NCBI RefSeq assembly: GCF_001457815.1
Contig: NZ_LN898221.1
Location: 248,001 to 312,000 of the forward strand
Source: Vitreoscilla massiliensis
GTDB lineage: Bacteria > Pseudomonadota > Gammaproteobacteria > Burkholderiales > Neisseriaceae
Direction of reading: 5' to 3'
Length of the DNA: 64,000 bases
Of this stretch, positions 49,401-57,133 are shown in pieces. The notes below the pieces were generated by a model. That model had not been told where the DNA came from. It did not search any database and saw only the letters and a list, made by a program, of their open reading frames with translations. The translations under genes and the position numbers were made by a program. The first letter of the stretch is position 1. Each line of letters opens with the position of its first letter.

Positions 49401-52400
49401 GCCACAGATTGGTTTCCGGCACTGGTACGCTGCCCATTTCTATCTGAGAGACCAGTACCTATGGCCACACCACTGCCACCTACGGCTTGGGCATTCACAC
49501 CCATGGCAACACCATTGTTGGCAGTAGCATTGGCATAGTAACCAATGGCAGTGGATTTACTACCAGTAGCATTGCTGTCACCCAGCGCTATGCTGTTCAG
49601 GCCGCTTGCATTGCTGCTGTAGCCCAAAGCAGTGGCGTAATTGCCATTGGCAAATGCATCCACACCCACGGCGGTGGCTTCTATGCCTTTGGCACCATCA
49701 TTGCCATAATTGCCTTTGGATTTGTCTTTGCTGTTGATGCTGACAAAATGGATGGCAGAAGCATTGGCTTGTTCGACCAAGGCGTACAGTTGCGAACCAT
49801 TGATGGCATCTGTGCTGCCTGTCGCCACTTTACCGGCCGCCACATTGATGATTTGGCGCTCACCGCCTTGTTTACCCACACTCACCACACCATTGGCCAC
49901 TGAGCCAACACCGTCAAATTGGTAGGCTTTACCATCTATGGTGATGCCTGTTTCCGAAGTGGCTGCACGGTCAGTCGACACATTGCCCAAAATCACGCTA
50001 TTGCCTTGGGTGGAAGTGATGTCATTACCGAGTACAAAGGTGTTGTTTTGCGCGATATTGTTATTGTTACCTATCGAATAAGCCGCATCTCCGGTCACCA
50101 CGGTTGGATCACCGAACGCACCTGAAGCATTGCCAGAAACCTGATTGCCCACACCGATGGCAATGGATGAGGTACCAGTAACATTGCTGTTGCTACCTAT
50201 GCCTATCGAGTTAGCACCACCCACCATCGCATTGGTGCCTATGGCCACAGCTTGATCGGCCTTGGTCAAACTCAAATTACCAATGGCCACGGTATTGCTG
50301 ACCGCCAACACCGGCGCAGTCGTGCCTGTAAACAGCGCACCATCACGGGTACGGTAGCTGTTGGCCGCGCTGTCCCAATACAACATACCATTGGCAGCAG
50401 TGCCCATGGCCACATTGTCATTGCCTTGTAAGCCAGTACCACTGGCAGTACCAATCAGACTGTTGCTATTGCCTTGCGCCCAAGCACCGCTGCGGGTACC
50501 GATAATATTGCTGTTGGAAACATTGCTGGCATTGCTGCCTGCTCGTGTACCCATCAGGTTACTGTTACTGATTTGTGAGGCATCTCGGCCAGCTTGTGTG
50601 CCTATTAAAGAGCTATTGGAAACTTGACTGCTGTTATAAGCAACGTAAGTACCCATCACATTGCTGTCAGACAATGCTTTCGCATAAAGACCTGCGTAAT
50701 TACCAATGACAGTGCTTTGCGAAACGTTGTTAGCATATGCGCCAGCCCATTCACCTATCATGCTGCTGCTGGTGACATTTTTCGCATCACTGCCTGAGAG
50801 ATAGCCTATCATATTGCTTTTAACAATATTGTCGGCTCTTCTCCCTGCAAAGCCGCCTATCAAATTGCTGTAATTGATGTTGTTGGCTTGATAACCACTC
50901 AAACTGCCCAAATAGCTGCTGTTAATCACATTTTTGGTTTCTTGACCGGCGGAGTTGCCGGTAAAACTACTCATTGAAACGTTATTGGCTAACTCACCAC
51001 TGTGCACGCCGGTAAAGCTGCTGTCGGTGACGTTGTTGGCCCAGCGACCACTTTGCAGGCCGACCATACTGGTCACGGAAATCTTTTGGGCCTCATAACC
51101 GGCTTCATAACCGATCAAGCTGGATTGCGACACATTTTTGCTGTCTTGACCGGCGCGATAGCCAAAATTCAAATTATTGCCATCGCCTGATGAGCCAGTG
51201 CCCAGACTGGTTTGACCCACACCGGCTTGTTTGCCTATGGAAACGGTTTGACCTGTAGCGGCCAAAGCATCTGTACCTATGGCTATGCTGTCTGTGCTTA
51301 AGGCCACTGCATTAGAACCCATGGCCACACTGTAAGCACCATTGGCTTGAGCCATCACACCGATGGCCACCGCATTCACGCCCTTGGCGCCATCATTGCT
51401 GTAATTGACCAAACCACTGGATTTATTGTTGATGCTGACAAAATGGATGGCACTGGTATTGGCTTGCTCTTGCAAGGCATACAGTTGTGAGCCATTAACA
51501 GCATCAGTACTGCTGTCAGAGACACGACCGGCCGCCACATTTTGAATTTGACGCTCACCGCCTACCTTACCCACACTGACCACACCCGCTACTGTGTTAC
51601 CCGCAAACGCATAGGTTTTACCATCTATCACGGTATTGGGGGTTGGCGTACCTGTCGCAGTGATTGAGCCTGAACCCAGTGCCACGCTGTTGTTGGTGAT
51701 GGCTTTGGCCGCAGTTCCCAAGGCGACACTGTTATTGGTATTGGCAAAGGATTGATGACCTAAGGCCACCGCATTGCTTTGAGCAGCATTTGCTTGCAAA
51801 CCCATGGCAATTGCATTGGTCGCATTGGCTTTGGCATACGAACCTATGGCAACACCACCACTGGCACTGGAGGTCAAATAGCCCAAATTGGTGCTGTTGG
51901 TTTGACCTGTAGACATATGCCCAATGATGGTGCTTTGGCCAGTCCCAGTTGAACTGGATAAAGAACCGATGACAACAGACCCCACCCCTTGTGCATTGGC
52001 AGTATAACCAATGGCCACATTATCGGTTGCATTGGTGTTGGCATAATTGCCTATCACCACGCCGTTAGTCGCAGCCTTACCTAAGACGATGTCTTTGCCA
52101 ATAGCCACAACCTCGGTCGAGTTGCTGCGTGAGCCTACGCCTAACACCATACTATTGGCGCCCGCAGCACCTTTATTATCATAGTTAACGGCACCAACCA
52201 CACCATTGTCATTGACACTCAAATAAGGTTGTATCGCAGCTTGAGTGGCCGCAGCGGCGGCAATTTGCAATTGCGCCACATTGACCGCATCGGTCAATTG
52301 TGTGCCCGCAGCGACATTGGTGATTTGACGGGTATTGACCACATTTTTACCATCGTATGGATCATCTCCGCCCACAGACACAGCAGCCAATGTCGATTGC

Positions 52401-53806
52401 CATACTGGCGAAGTATTGCCTGTTGGTGCCAAATAACCTGTGATGCCCTTATCAGTGGTAGCAATAGATTGACTGCCTAAAGCCACACCTTCAGAGACAG
52501 TCGATAATGAATAATTGCCTAAAGAGACGGTATTGCTGACTTTACTCATTGCCAAAGCAGTTACAGGTGCACCGCTGCGCTGGAAATAACCCGTGGCATT
52601 ATCGTTAAAGCCTATCAGAGAGCCTGCCATGCGCCCTATGGCAACATTACCATCACCTTGCTGTTGGCTACCGGCATTCACCCCTAAAGCCGTATTGGAA
52701 CTGCCATTGCTGTACAGGCCGGTAAATGTCCCCAACATGGTAGAATTTTTGGCACTAGTACGAAAACCTGAGTAATAACCCATATAGGCATTGTTATCAT
52801 TGCCAGTACCTTGCGTACTCGTAGCCGCATTGTAACCTAACACACTGTTATTATTGCCACGCAAACCGGGCTGAATGGCACCCGTATTGGGGTCTACATC
52901 AGCAGTACCTGCATAAGTACCCATGATTAAGTTGTGGTTGCCTTGCACTCCCCATCCAGCGCCACCGCCTAACATGTAATTGTTTTGCCCTTTGGCTTCT
53001 TCACCTGCTCGATTACCAATGGCGACATTGTTGCCACCATTGACATTCTTACCCGCTTGCCAACCGATGGCCGTGTTGTAACCACCGTTGGCATTCAGGC
53101 CGGATTCCTCGCCTATGGCCACATTACGCATTCCACCAGAATTGCTGCCAGCCTTATAACCCATCGCCACACCCGCATAGCTGCTGGCATTGTTACCGGC
53201 TTGATAACCGATGGAGACGCTGAAAGCATCTTGGGCTTGTGCGCGGGTGCCTTGTGCAATGGCAAAATTGCCTATGGCTTGGGCATTGCTGCCCAGTGCA
53301 ATACCACCTGCATTTTTGGCATAAGCGTGGTTGCCTATGGCAGTGGCATCGTTCCACACGGCCTGGGCATTGGTGCCTATGGCGACGGTATTGGGGAAGG
53401 AAGCCAAGGCATTGGTGCCTATGGCCACCGCGCCTTTGCTTGCAGCCGCACCATTGCCCAATGCCACCGCATTTTCAGCGGCGATGGTCGGTGTCGTACA
53501 ACCGGTGCCTATGGCCAAGCTGTTGTCGCCAACCAAGTAGCCTGAGTAATATCCAGTCGCGGGCACTGCAATCGGTAAACCACTTTCATCGTAAATGGCT
53601 TGAGGTGGGTAAGGCAGTGGGCTGTTACAAACCGTCCCTGCGGAAAAACCATCGGTCACATACGGAGCAGCACCAGCACCACCGGTTGAAGTGGCATCTG
53701 CCTGTACCAAGCCAGACATCAATAACACCCCAGCAGCGGCAACCACAGGGGCCAATAATTTCGTGCCTCTGCTGGCTTTACCCCGTGCATGGGTAAATTC
53801 GGCCAC
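43454..53806 (-). CDS. Giant trimeric autotransporter adhesin 2 (YadA family)
   Basis: 3,450 codons from an in-frame GTG; the true start is probably ATG 53859, now out of frame by one base. Layout: signal-peptide core (LLAPVVAAAGVLLMSGLVQA, to ~37), then a head of about 2,550 residues built from 14-residue YadA repeats (SVALGSGSI type), blocks of 16-residue GxxAG repeats (about 200-400 and 2055-2325) and a block of 17-residue repeats (about 885-1105). Segments are separated by neck modules ending in STDAINGSQLYAL and AIHFVSI. The stalk (about 2590-3340) has Trp-ring domains (GWTLASNN, NWDLVVNND, GWNLQTD), then a YadA anchor (NANAGTAAAMAMANLPQPAY ... FGAGAGVFFKMH). Expected to form a very long surface fibre mediating adhesion. 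No RBS supports the GTG start. Confidence 0.88.
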   Translation of the reverse strand: MAEFTHARGKASRGTKLLAPVVAAAGVLLMSGLVQADATSTGGAGAAPYVTDGFSAGTVCNSPLPYPPQAIYDESGLPIAVPATGYYSGYLVGDNSLAIGTGCTTPTIAAENAVALGNGAAASKGAVAIGTNALASFPNTVAIGTNAQAVWNDATAIGNHAYAKNAGGIALGSNAQAIGNFAIAQGTRAQAQDAFSVSIGYQAGNNASSYAGVAMGYKAGSNSGGMRNVAIGEESGLNANGGYNTAIGWQAGKNVNGGNNVAIGNRAGEEAKGQNNYMLGGGAGWGVQGNHNLIMGTYAGTADVDPNTGAIQPGLRGNNNSVLGYNAATSTQGTGNDNNAYMGYYSGFRTSAKNSTMLGTFTGLYSNGSSNTALGVNAGSQQQGDGNVAIGRMAGSLIGFNDNATGYFQRSGAPVTALAMSKVSNTVSLGNYSLSTVSEGVALGSQSIATTDKGITGYLAPTGNTSPVWQSTLAAVSVGGDDPYDGKNVVNTRQITNVAAGTQLTDAVNVAQLQIAAAAATQAAIQPYLSVNDNGVVGAVNYDNKGAAGANSMVLGVGSRSNSTEVVAIGKDIVLGKAATNGVVIGNYANTNATDNVAIGYTANAQGVGSVVIGSLSSSTGTGQSTIIGHMSTGQTNSTNLGYLTSSASGGVAIGSYAKANATNAIAMGLQANAAQSNAVALGHQSFANTNNSVALGTAAKAITNNSVALGSGSITATGTPTPNTVIDGKTYAFAGNTVAGVVSVGKVGGERQIQNVAAGRVSDSSTDAVNGSQLYALQEQANTSAIHFVSINNKSSGLVNYSNDGAKGVNAVAIGVMAQANGAYSVAMGSNAVALSTDSIAIGTDALAATGQTVSIGKQAGVGQTSLGTGSSGDGNNLNFGYRAGQDSKNVSQSSLIGYEAGYEAQKISVTSMVGLQSGRWANNVTDSSFTGVHSGELANNVSMSSFTGNSAGQETKNVINSSYLGSLSGYQANNINYSNLIGGFAGRRADNIVKSNMIGYLSGSDAKNVTSSSMIGEWAGAYANNVSQSTVIGNYAGLYAKALSDSNVMGTYVAYNSSQVSNSSLIGTQAGRDASQISNSNLMGTRAGSNASNVSNSNIIGTRSGAWAQGNSNSLIGTASGTGLQGNDNVAMGTAANGMLYWDSAANSYRTRDGALFTGTTAPVLAVSNTVAIGNLSLTKADQAVAIGTNAMVGGANSIGIGSNSNVTGTSSIAIGVGNQVSGNASGAFGDPTVVTGDAAYSIGNNNNIAQNNTFVLGNDITSTQGNSVILGNVSTDRAATSETGITIDGKAYQFDGVGSVANGVVSVGKQGGERQIINVAAGKVATGSTDAINGSQLYALVEQANASAIHFVSINSKDKSKGNYGNDGAKGIEATAVGVDAFANGNYATALGYSSNASGLNSIALGDSNATGSKSTAIGYYANATANNGVAMGVNAQAVGGSGVAIGTGLSDRNGQRTSAGNQSVALGFTARADGTNAIAVGTYTAAGNDSVAMGNGADATQTNTIAIGKTAYAGVESIHIGTTTVRGNDSGHTGAFRKGSTLIGYEAAAQGLYNTVMGNNSQVLVNQRITVNDLLGRPFVAQGAFTSIMGAYNTVGQKGLNNSDNTTNPKPYSGVAVSVMGSANKVTDSNGAFIAGYGNSITNSYKDQIDISGILSGLNDSNLAGIIADSKTELGQVGVIGAGNKLDNANNTVVSGIRNNVAYANKSSVEGFSQQANAIYFTSISGSDSKINNTARVFTTGTNNTITNAADVIAMGNNMVVGSATTSAKNSILLGNNIDFASKADMANAVSIGDYSRANTGAVAVGVTAQALGVDSIAIGRDAIATGSIAMGASSRAGNGGAAFGDGAIATYFNGVNTAGTVAGAALGQNAKADVTGAVALGTSAVVTEANSVALGAYSTTTKAVPTASATINGTTYQFAGAVPVGVVSVGSAGNERQIQNVAAGQISKTSTDAINGSQLYALAEQANASAIHFVSIGSKDDSKGNYGNDGAKGADAIAIGVDTRADGADAVAMGSNAYAAQANSIAIGLAAQALGVETVAIGHSAGSNATGTYGTFIGKSAGENTVGDNNLAVGVAAGRNSQGDMNAYLGQQAGNDAVGSFNTAVGTGAGLASTGNNNSVLGYGAGSRSEGDNNTSIGLGAGFNTKGGGHNTAIGEYAGSNAVGEYNFMAGSNAGANSKVSGSIAVGNAAAFESEGFGNVLLGNNVATGAKGDVNIAIGQAAGMQSEGMANIIMGVQAGGMSKGNGNIMSGAQAGIQSSGNNNQFAGELAGGGLQGNFNQAQGLQAGLTAKGDNNIINGSNAGVALQGSDNVLLGQMAGSLVSYDSAQNKYFDRNGNEVAASGLAVSNTVSLGNLSLAQSNQAVAIGSNATVGTGIAGSMALGSNALTSVANSVALGADSVANTAATPTSGVTIGNVTLSNFAGSAPVGVVSVGSVGKERQIQNVAAGRISSSSTDAINGSQLYALAAQANASAIHFVSIGSKDPSKGNYGNDGASGVNAIAIGVDTVAAGNAATAVGSNANAAGVGSVAVGNGAAASIDNSIALGANSVADTAAVPVAGFAGSAPVGVVSVGSVGKERQIQNVAAGRLSGSSTDAINGSQLYATNTIVNQHTTEITELQKGWTLASNNGSKTEQITAGETVNFNQGKNIAISQTGNSISIATTPNVVFDQVTVGGVVINNVTGINAGDLKITNVAPGTLSSSSKDAVNGSQLYATNTIVTQQGNILNQHANTLAQHTTTLNQHGNDITELQKGWTLASNNSATTEQITAGETVNFNQGKNIAISQIGNSISIATTPNVAFDQVTVGGVVINKTTGINAGNTVISNVAAGSALTDAVNVSQLNNAIANSSSNWDLVVNNDPARSIGKGSKIEFKDGSNIAITQSGNAISIATTPNVAFDQVTVGGVVINKTTGINAGNTVISNVAPGVKGTDAVNVDQLSAVQTTAGKGWNLQTDDDKASQVKPGDTVNIGVADGEKNIKVTRNGNVIDFELNKNLDLGSTGSVKMGDLTINNGGLSIVNGPSITIDGIDAGGKTITNVAPGKNGKDAVNVDQLTAVQTTAGKGWNLQTDGDTASQVKPGDTVNIGVADGEKNIKVSRNGNVIDFELNKNLDLGSTGSIVMGDVLVDGKGFTINNGPSMTVNGINAGNKTITNVAAGTALTDAVNLSQLNQAIAGSKYAGLHVQNGSDTILPNESLNIVGKDGTTVTYDKDSNTYTVSSKTGGTGTGSMDDWNVTGKDGKGGSVSVPITDGKNVEFAAGSKNVTVTPTQTTTGAQVQVDIARDLDLNSVTTKNADGSSTVVNGNGVTIKGKDGKNGASITQSGIDAGNQTLTNVAAGRNDTDAVNVSQLKEVSNNITNLGNRINDVEDNANAGTAAAMAMANLPQPAYAGEGGMSLGVGTYQGESGYAVGYSAISENGNWVFKASATGNSQGKFGAGAGVFFKMH
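44420..45420 (-). repeat. Direct repeats in the adhesin 2 stalk
   Basis: Two adjacent Trp-ring modules of about 340 bases (around 44450-44780 and 44790-45130, each with GWNLQTD and VNIGVADGEKNIKV) are nearly identical. A block encoding AFDQVTVGGVVINKTTGINAG occurs at about 45030-45110 and 45320-45400, with a related copy near 45720. Confidence 0.75.
50490..51150 (-). repeat. 17-residue head-repeat array in adhesin 2
   Basis: About 13 consecutive units of 17 residues (for example SSFTGVHSGELANNVSM, SNMIGYLSGSDAKNVTS, SNLMGTRAGSNASNVSN), unlike the 14-residue unit of YadA heads. Conserved positions are S-S/N at 1-2, G at 5, A/S-G at 8-9 and N/S-V/I near 14-15. The DNA is much more diverged than the protein pattern, so the array is old. 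Confidence 0.8.
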
Positions 53807-53859
53807 GGCGACATAAGACCGGTGTGTTGATTGTAGATGATGCGGTAGGTCTTATTCAT
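53807..53859 (-). pseudogene. Detached ESPR start of adhesin 2
   Basis: ATG 53857-53859, preceded by GGAG at 6 bases, encodes MNKTYRIIYNQHTGL, a clear extended-signal-peptide start. The frame then fails at about 53813-53817, where GGTCTTATGTCGCC is one base short. With one more base it would read HTGL-x-VAVAEFTHARG into the adhesin. In the present sequence this frame ends after 46 codons. Either a real one-base loss or a sequence error. Confidence 0.75.
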
Positions 53860-54311
53860 GTGTATCTCCAGGCCTCTGCTACAGGCCGCTTGCAGTGTGT
53901 ATGGGCGTGATACGCTGATTGGATAAGGTAAATGAATTTTAAAGACCGTATTCAGTGCGTGTGTGTTGAGCTGACACTGACACGGCCAATTCCGTTTGTT
54001 TGATGCGCATGATAGACAAGTGAAGCGATTACTGTGCCCAAATCAAGACTGAGCATGGCTTCTAGGCAAAAAAGTCATGTTGCATAGTCAATTGCACCGC
54101 TAAAAAATCCCATTTCAATTTGAGTTAATACTGATAAATCGTCGCAATCATAAAAAAAGGCTTTGATTTTGTAAACCTTTTAGCGAGTCTTAGGCACTTA
54201 ACTTCAAAAATACAACATTTTTAGAATAAGCCACTTAAATATTCCTATGCAATGAAATTAACTGACAAAATATGTCGATGATTCGGTGTAATTTATTCCA
54301 TATAACTAAAA
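53860..54311. other. Upstream region of adhesin 2, no gene
   Basis: About 450 bases, AT-rich around 54080-54300, without coding frames; one shortened DUS-like copy (CTACAGGCCGCTT) near 53880. It presumably holds the adhesin promoter. Confidence 0.55.
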
Positions 54312-54343
54312 ATGGCAGCCCTTATCCTTACGAGGGCTGCCAT
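54312..54343 (-). terminator. Terminator of the FAD-linked oxidase gene
   Basis: ATGGCAGCCCT pairs with AGGGCTGCCAT over a 10-base loop; TTTTTAG follows on the minus strand. It lies 31 bases beyond the stop. Confidence 0.85.
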
Positions 54344-54374
54344 AGCAGAAAGTTTCATTTTTTAAGACAGTGTT

Positions 54375-55778
54375 TTAATCTGGCAAGACTTTGCCTTGAT
54401 TAAACAGGCAATTTGGATCGAGCTGCTTTTTGATGGCGAGCATCAAAGCCAACTCAGTGCCGCTGCGCATTTTGTCCATCCACTTGGTTTTAAGCTGACC
54501 AATGCCATGCTCGGCGGCGACCGTACCGCCGACAGCAAACACTTGCTCGTACACCAAGGCATTCATGCCGGCCTCGTATTGATACACATCGTTGCTGAGC
54601 ACATCGGGCATGAACACATTGTAATGCAAGGAGCCATCGCCCAAATGCCCAAACACCACGATTTTGGCATTGGGATAAGCGGCCTGTAACACCGGTGCAC
54701 ACGCGTGCACAAACGAAGCCACACTGCGTATTGGCATGGCGATGTCGTGTTTGATGCTGGCGCCCAAATGCCTTTGCGCATCGGAAATGTTCTCGCGCAA
54801 AGACCACAATTGTTCGCGCTGTTGCTCCGATTCGGCCAAAACCGCGTTTTCAAAACCAGCGCCCAGCAAACACTCGCCCAATTGCTCAGGCAATAAGGTA
54901 TTGTCGGTGCTGTCGGTCAATTCCAATAACACATGCCAAGGCGCGCTCAACGGCTGGCTTAACTGCGTGTGTTGCGACGACAGCTCCAAGGCAAAGTCGC
55001 TGATAAGCTCAAAACTGCTCAAGCGCTCGGCAAAATGTTGCTGCGTCAATTCCAGCAAAGCCACCGCATGGTCTATGCTGTCCACGCCCACCCACGCGGT
55101 CACATGCGTGCGCGCTGGCGCAAACAATTTCAACGTGGCGGCGGTGATGATGCCCAAAGTGCCTTCAGAACCGATTAACGCGTGTTTGACATCAAAACCG
55201 GTGGTGTTTTTGTGCAGCGGGCTCAAATGGCTGAGCAAGTCGCCATTGGGCAACACCACTTCCAAGCCCATGACCAAATCGCGCATGGGGCCATAGCGCA
55301 CCACATTGACACCACCGGCATTACAAGCAATATTGCCCCCGATTTGACACGAGCCTTCCGAGGCCAAACTCAAGGGAAACATCCGTCCCACTGCTGCCGC
55401 GTCTTGCTGCACTTGTTGCAACACCCGTCCGGCTTCCACGGTGATGCAGTTGTCGGCCAAATTCACCTCACGCACCCGATTGAGCTTGGACAGCGACACA
55501 ATGATGCCCAAACCAGCGACGCTGTCCGATGGCGTGGCACCACCGCACATGCTGGTATTGCCGCCTTGCGGCGTCAGTGGAATCTGCTGCTCATAACAAT
55601 AGCGCACGGTTTTTTGTACCGCTTCCACGCTGTGTGGCTGCACCACTGCCCATACCTTGCCCTCAAAGCGGCGGCGTTGGTCTATGCAAAAACCAGCCAT
55701 GTCTTGCGCATCGGTGATGATTTCATGCGGCGCTAGCCACTGGCTTAATACCTGCAAATGCTGTTGTGTGTTGCTCAT
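54375..55778 (-). CDS. FAD-binding 2-hydroxyacid oxidase/dehydrogenase (GlcD/D2HGDH-like)
   Basis: 467 residues of the vanillyl-alcohol-oxidase superfamily: a PCMH FAD domain with PQGGNTSMCGGATPSDS near 70, SEGSCQIGGNIACNAGGVNV near 140, RYGPMRDLVMGLEVVLPNG near 161 and GSEGTLGIITAATLKLF near 203. The FAD-oxidase C-terminal domain ends with EHGIGQLKTKWM near 435. Substrates in this group are D-lactate, glycolate and D-2-hydroxyglutarate. The sequence looks closest to D-2-hydroxyglutarate or D-lactate dehydrogenases, but substrate is not decided. Monocistronic. Confidence 0.85.
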   Translation of the reverse strand: MSNTQQHLQVLSQWLAPHEIITDAQDMAGFCIDQRRRFEGKVWAVVQPHSVEAVQKTVRYCYEQQIPLTPQGGNTSMCGGATPSDSVAGLGIIVSLSKLNRVREVNLADNCITVEAGRVLQQVQQDAAAVGRMFPLSLASEGSCQIGGNIACNAGGVNVVRYGPMRDLVMGLEVVLPNGDLLSHLSPLHKNTTGFDVKHALIGSEGTLGIITAATLKLFAPARTHVTAWVGVDSIDHAVALLELTQQHFAERLSSFELISDFALELSSQHTQLSQPLSAPWHVLLELTDSTDNTLLPEQLGECLLGAGFENAVLAESEQQREQLWSLRENISDAQRHLGASIKHDIAMPIRSVASFVHACAPVLQAAYPNAKIVVFGHLGDGSLHYNVFMPDVLSNDVYQYEAGMNALVYEQVFAVGGTVAAEHGIGQLKTKWMDKMRSGTELALMLAIKKQLDPNCLFNQGKVLPD

Positions 55779-55795
55779 TGCATGCGTCCTGTAAC

Positions 55796-56794
55796 TTAAT
55801 GTGCGCGATAAGTGTATTTGATGCCGTCCAAAACCGCACGGAACATCGCGCCAGTGTGGGTTTCGGCGGGGTAATGCTCACTTTCTACACGCAAATGCTG
55901 ATTGGGTAAAGCCTGCAGGCGTTTGGCCATGGCATCGACTTTGTCCACCATTTGCTTATCGGCCAAAATCTTGGCGCGTTCGCCATTGGCGTCCACATAA
56001 GGCGAAGCCGCTTGTTCATACTCACCAACGGTGATGCGCACAAACTTGTCTTGCTTGGCCTGTAGCAAAGGCTTGAAATAACTGGCGGGCAGATGTTGCA
56101 AAGCGCCCTCGTTCCACCACATCGACGGGCTGGAGATAATGTAATGGCTGAAGTCTTGTGGGTGTTGCAACAGCGCGTACAAGGCCAACACGCCACCGTA
56201 AGAATGGCCGATGATGGCAGCTTTATCGGCTTGTAAACGGTATTGCTGTTGCAACTGTGGTTTCAATTCACTGCGCAACATGCGCAAAAACGCATCGGCT
56301 TCACCGCGCTTGGGCTGAGAATCGCTGATTTTGCCCTTGGCAGCCATCGGCGGCGTGTAATCGAGCGAACGCATCGGGATGTCCAGTAATTTGCCATTGT
56401 CGTAACCGATACCCACAATCAACAAAGGCTGAGCGCCATTGTCTTTGGCATGGTGGTAAAACGTGTAAGCGGCGGTGGCAGCAGTGGGAAACATCATGTC
56501 GCCATCAAGCACATACACCGGCATATAGCCTTCGGTAGGCTGAGAACCCACCGCCATGGTTTGAATGCGGTAAGTGCGGCCTGTAAGTTTAGAATGCAAC
56601 AGGTATTGCTGTGTTTGCGGCAAGGTGGCTGCGGAGGCAGATGGCTGTTGTTGCGCAGTCTGCTGCAGGTTTACCGTAGCTTTAGGCAATACTGGTACAG
56701 CCGTATCCGATGCAGTACCCGTAGTGGTTTGCGCTTGAGCAACACCCGCGAGCCATCCCGCCACCAATACAAATGATAATAATTGTTTTTTCAT
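55796..56794 (-). CDS. Secreted alpha/beta hydrolase, IroE/esterase-D-like
   Basis: 332 residues from ATG 56792-56794 (MKKQLLSFVLVAGWLAGVAQ), a signal peptide cleaved after AQA. The mature part has the PF00756 esterase pattern: TYRIQTMAVGSQPTEGYMPV near 80, YVLDGDMMFPTA near 100, nucleophile elbow GHSYGG near 197, SPSMWWNEG near 225 and the late histidine in YPAETHTGAM near 309. This is the arrangement of periplasmic siderophore (trilactone) esterases such as IroE, so iron release is a reasonable inference. No siderophore receptor is adjacent. A longer upstream frame overlaps the GNAT gene and is spurious. Confidence 0.8.
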   Translation of the reverse strand: MKKQLLSFVLVAGWLAGVAQAQTTTGTASDTAVPVLPKATVNLQQTAQQQPSASAATLPQTQQYLLHSKLTGRTYRIQTMAVGSQPTEGYMPVYVLDGDMMFPTAATAAYTFYHHAKDNGAQPLLIVGIGYDNGKLLDIPMRSLDYTPPMAAKGKISDSQPKRGEADAFLRMLRSELKPQLQQQYRLQADKAAIIGHSYGGVLALYALLQHPQDFSHYIISSPSMWWNEGALQHLPASYFKPLLQAKQDKFVRITVGEYEQAASPYVDANGERAKILADKQMVDKVDAMAKRLQALPNQHLRVESEHYPAETHTGAMFRAVLDGIKYTYRAH

Positions 56795-56808
56795 ATTTAA
56801 TCGCAAAA

Positions 56809-56827
56809 AACCGCCATCACGGCGGTT
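56809..56827 (-). terminator. Terminator of the GNAT gene
   Basis: AACCGCC pairs with GGCGGTT, loop GTGAT, followed on the minus strand by TTTT. It lies between the GNAT stop and the esterase start. Confidence 0.8.
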
Positions 56828-56835
56828 GCAGAGGT

Positions 56836-57102
56836 TTAAGCGTGTTTGCGGGCCAATACCTTGGTGGCATAGCTGCAAGAGCTGCTCAATTGGATGTTTT
56901 CCGCCTGAGCATGGGCATCGGCGGCATCGACCAATAGTCTGGCAATGCCTTGACCTTGCAAAGACGCATCGACGCCAGTGTGATGAATGTGCCAATGCGC
57001 ATCGTCGCGCACCAGATAATTCAATTCACCTTTGACTTGCCCATCTGCCAACACATATACCCAACGTTGCTCGTTGGGGCGAAATTCAATTTGACCCGCC
57101 AT
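56836..57102 (-). CDS. Small GNAT-type N-acetyltransferase (YidJ-like)
   Basis: 88 residues from ATG 57100-57102 (MAGQIEFRPNEQRWVYVLAD), preceded by AAGGAAG. It is the minimal GNAT form: GELNYLVRD, HHTGVDASLQGQGIARLLVD (acetyl-CoA pyrophosphate loop QGQGIA near 50) and SSSCSYATKVLA at the end. Members acetylate unknown small or protein substrates. It lies 32 bases after argB, so it may be co-transcribed with it. Confidence 0.85.
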   Translation of the reverse strand: MAGQIEFRPNEQRWVYVLADGQVKGELNYLVRDDAHWHIHHTGVDASLQGQGIARLLVDAADAHAQAENIQLSSSCSYATKVLARKHA

Positions 57103-57133
57103 CACGCTTCCTTTTTTTCAGTTTACAGGCCGC

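Noticed and set aside
43454..53806. CRISPR-like periodic repeats in the giant adhesin
   Set aside because: The periodicity is in codons (14, 16 or 17 residues) within one open frame, with no identical repeat and unique spacer arrangement.
56771..56784. AATGATAATAATTG as a Fur box for the IroE-like esterase
   Set aside because: It lies inside the first codons of the gene (Lys-Lys-Gln-Leu-Leu-Ser-Phe) and matches only part of the consensus.
55796..56995. A 399-residue version of the esterase starting at 56995
   Set aside because: It would overlap the GNAT gene and its terminator, and place the clear signal peptide (MKKQLLSFVLVAG) inside the protein.
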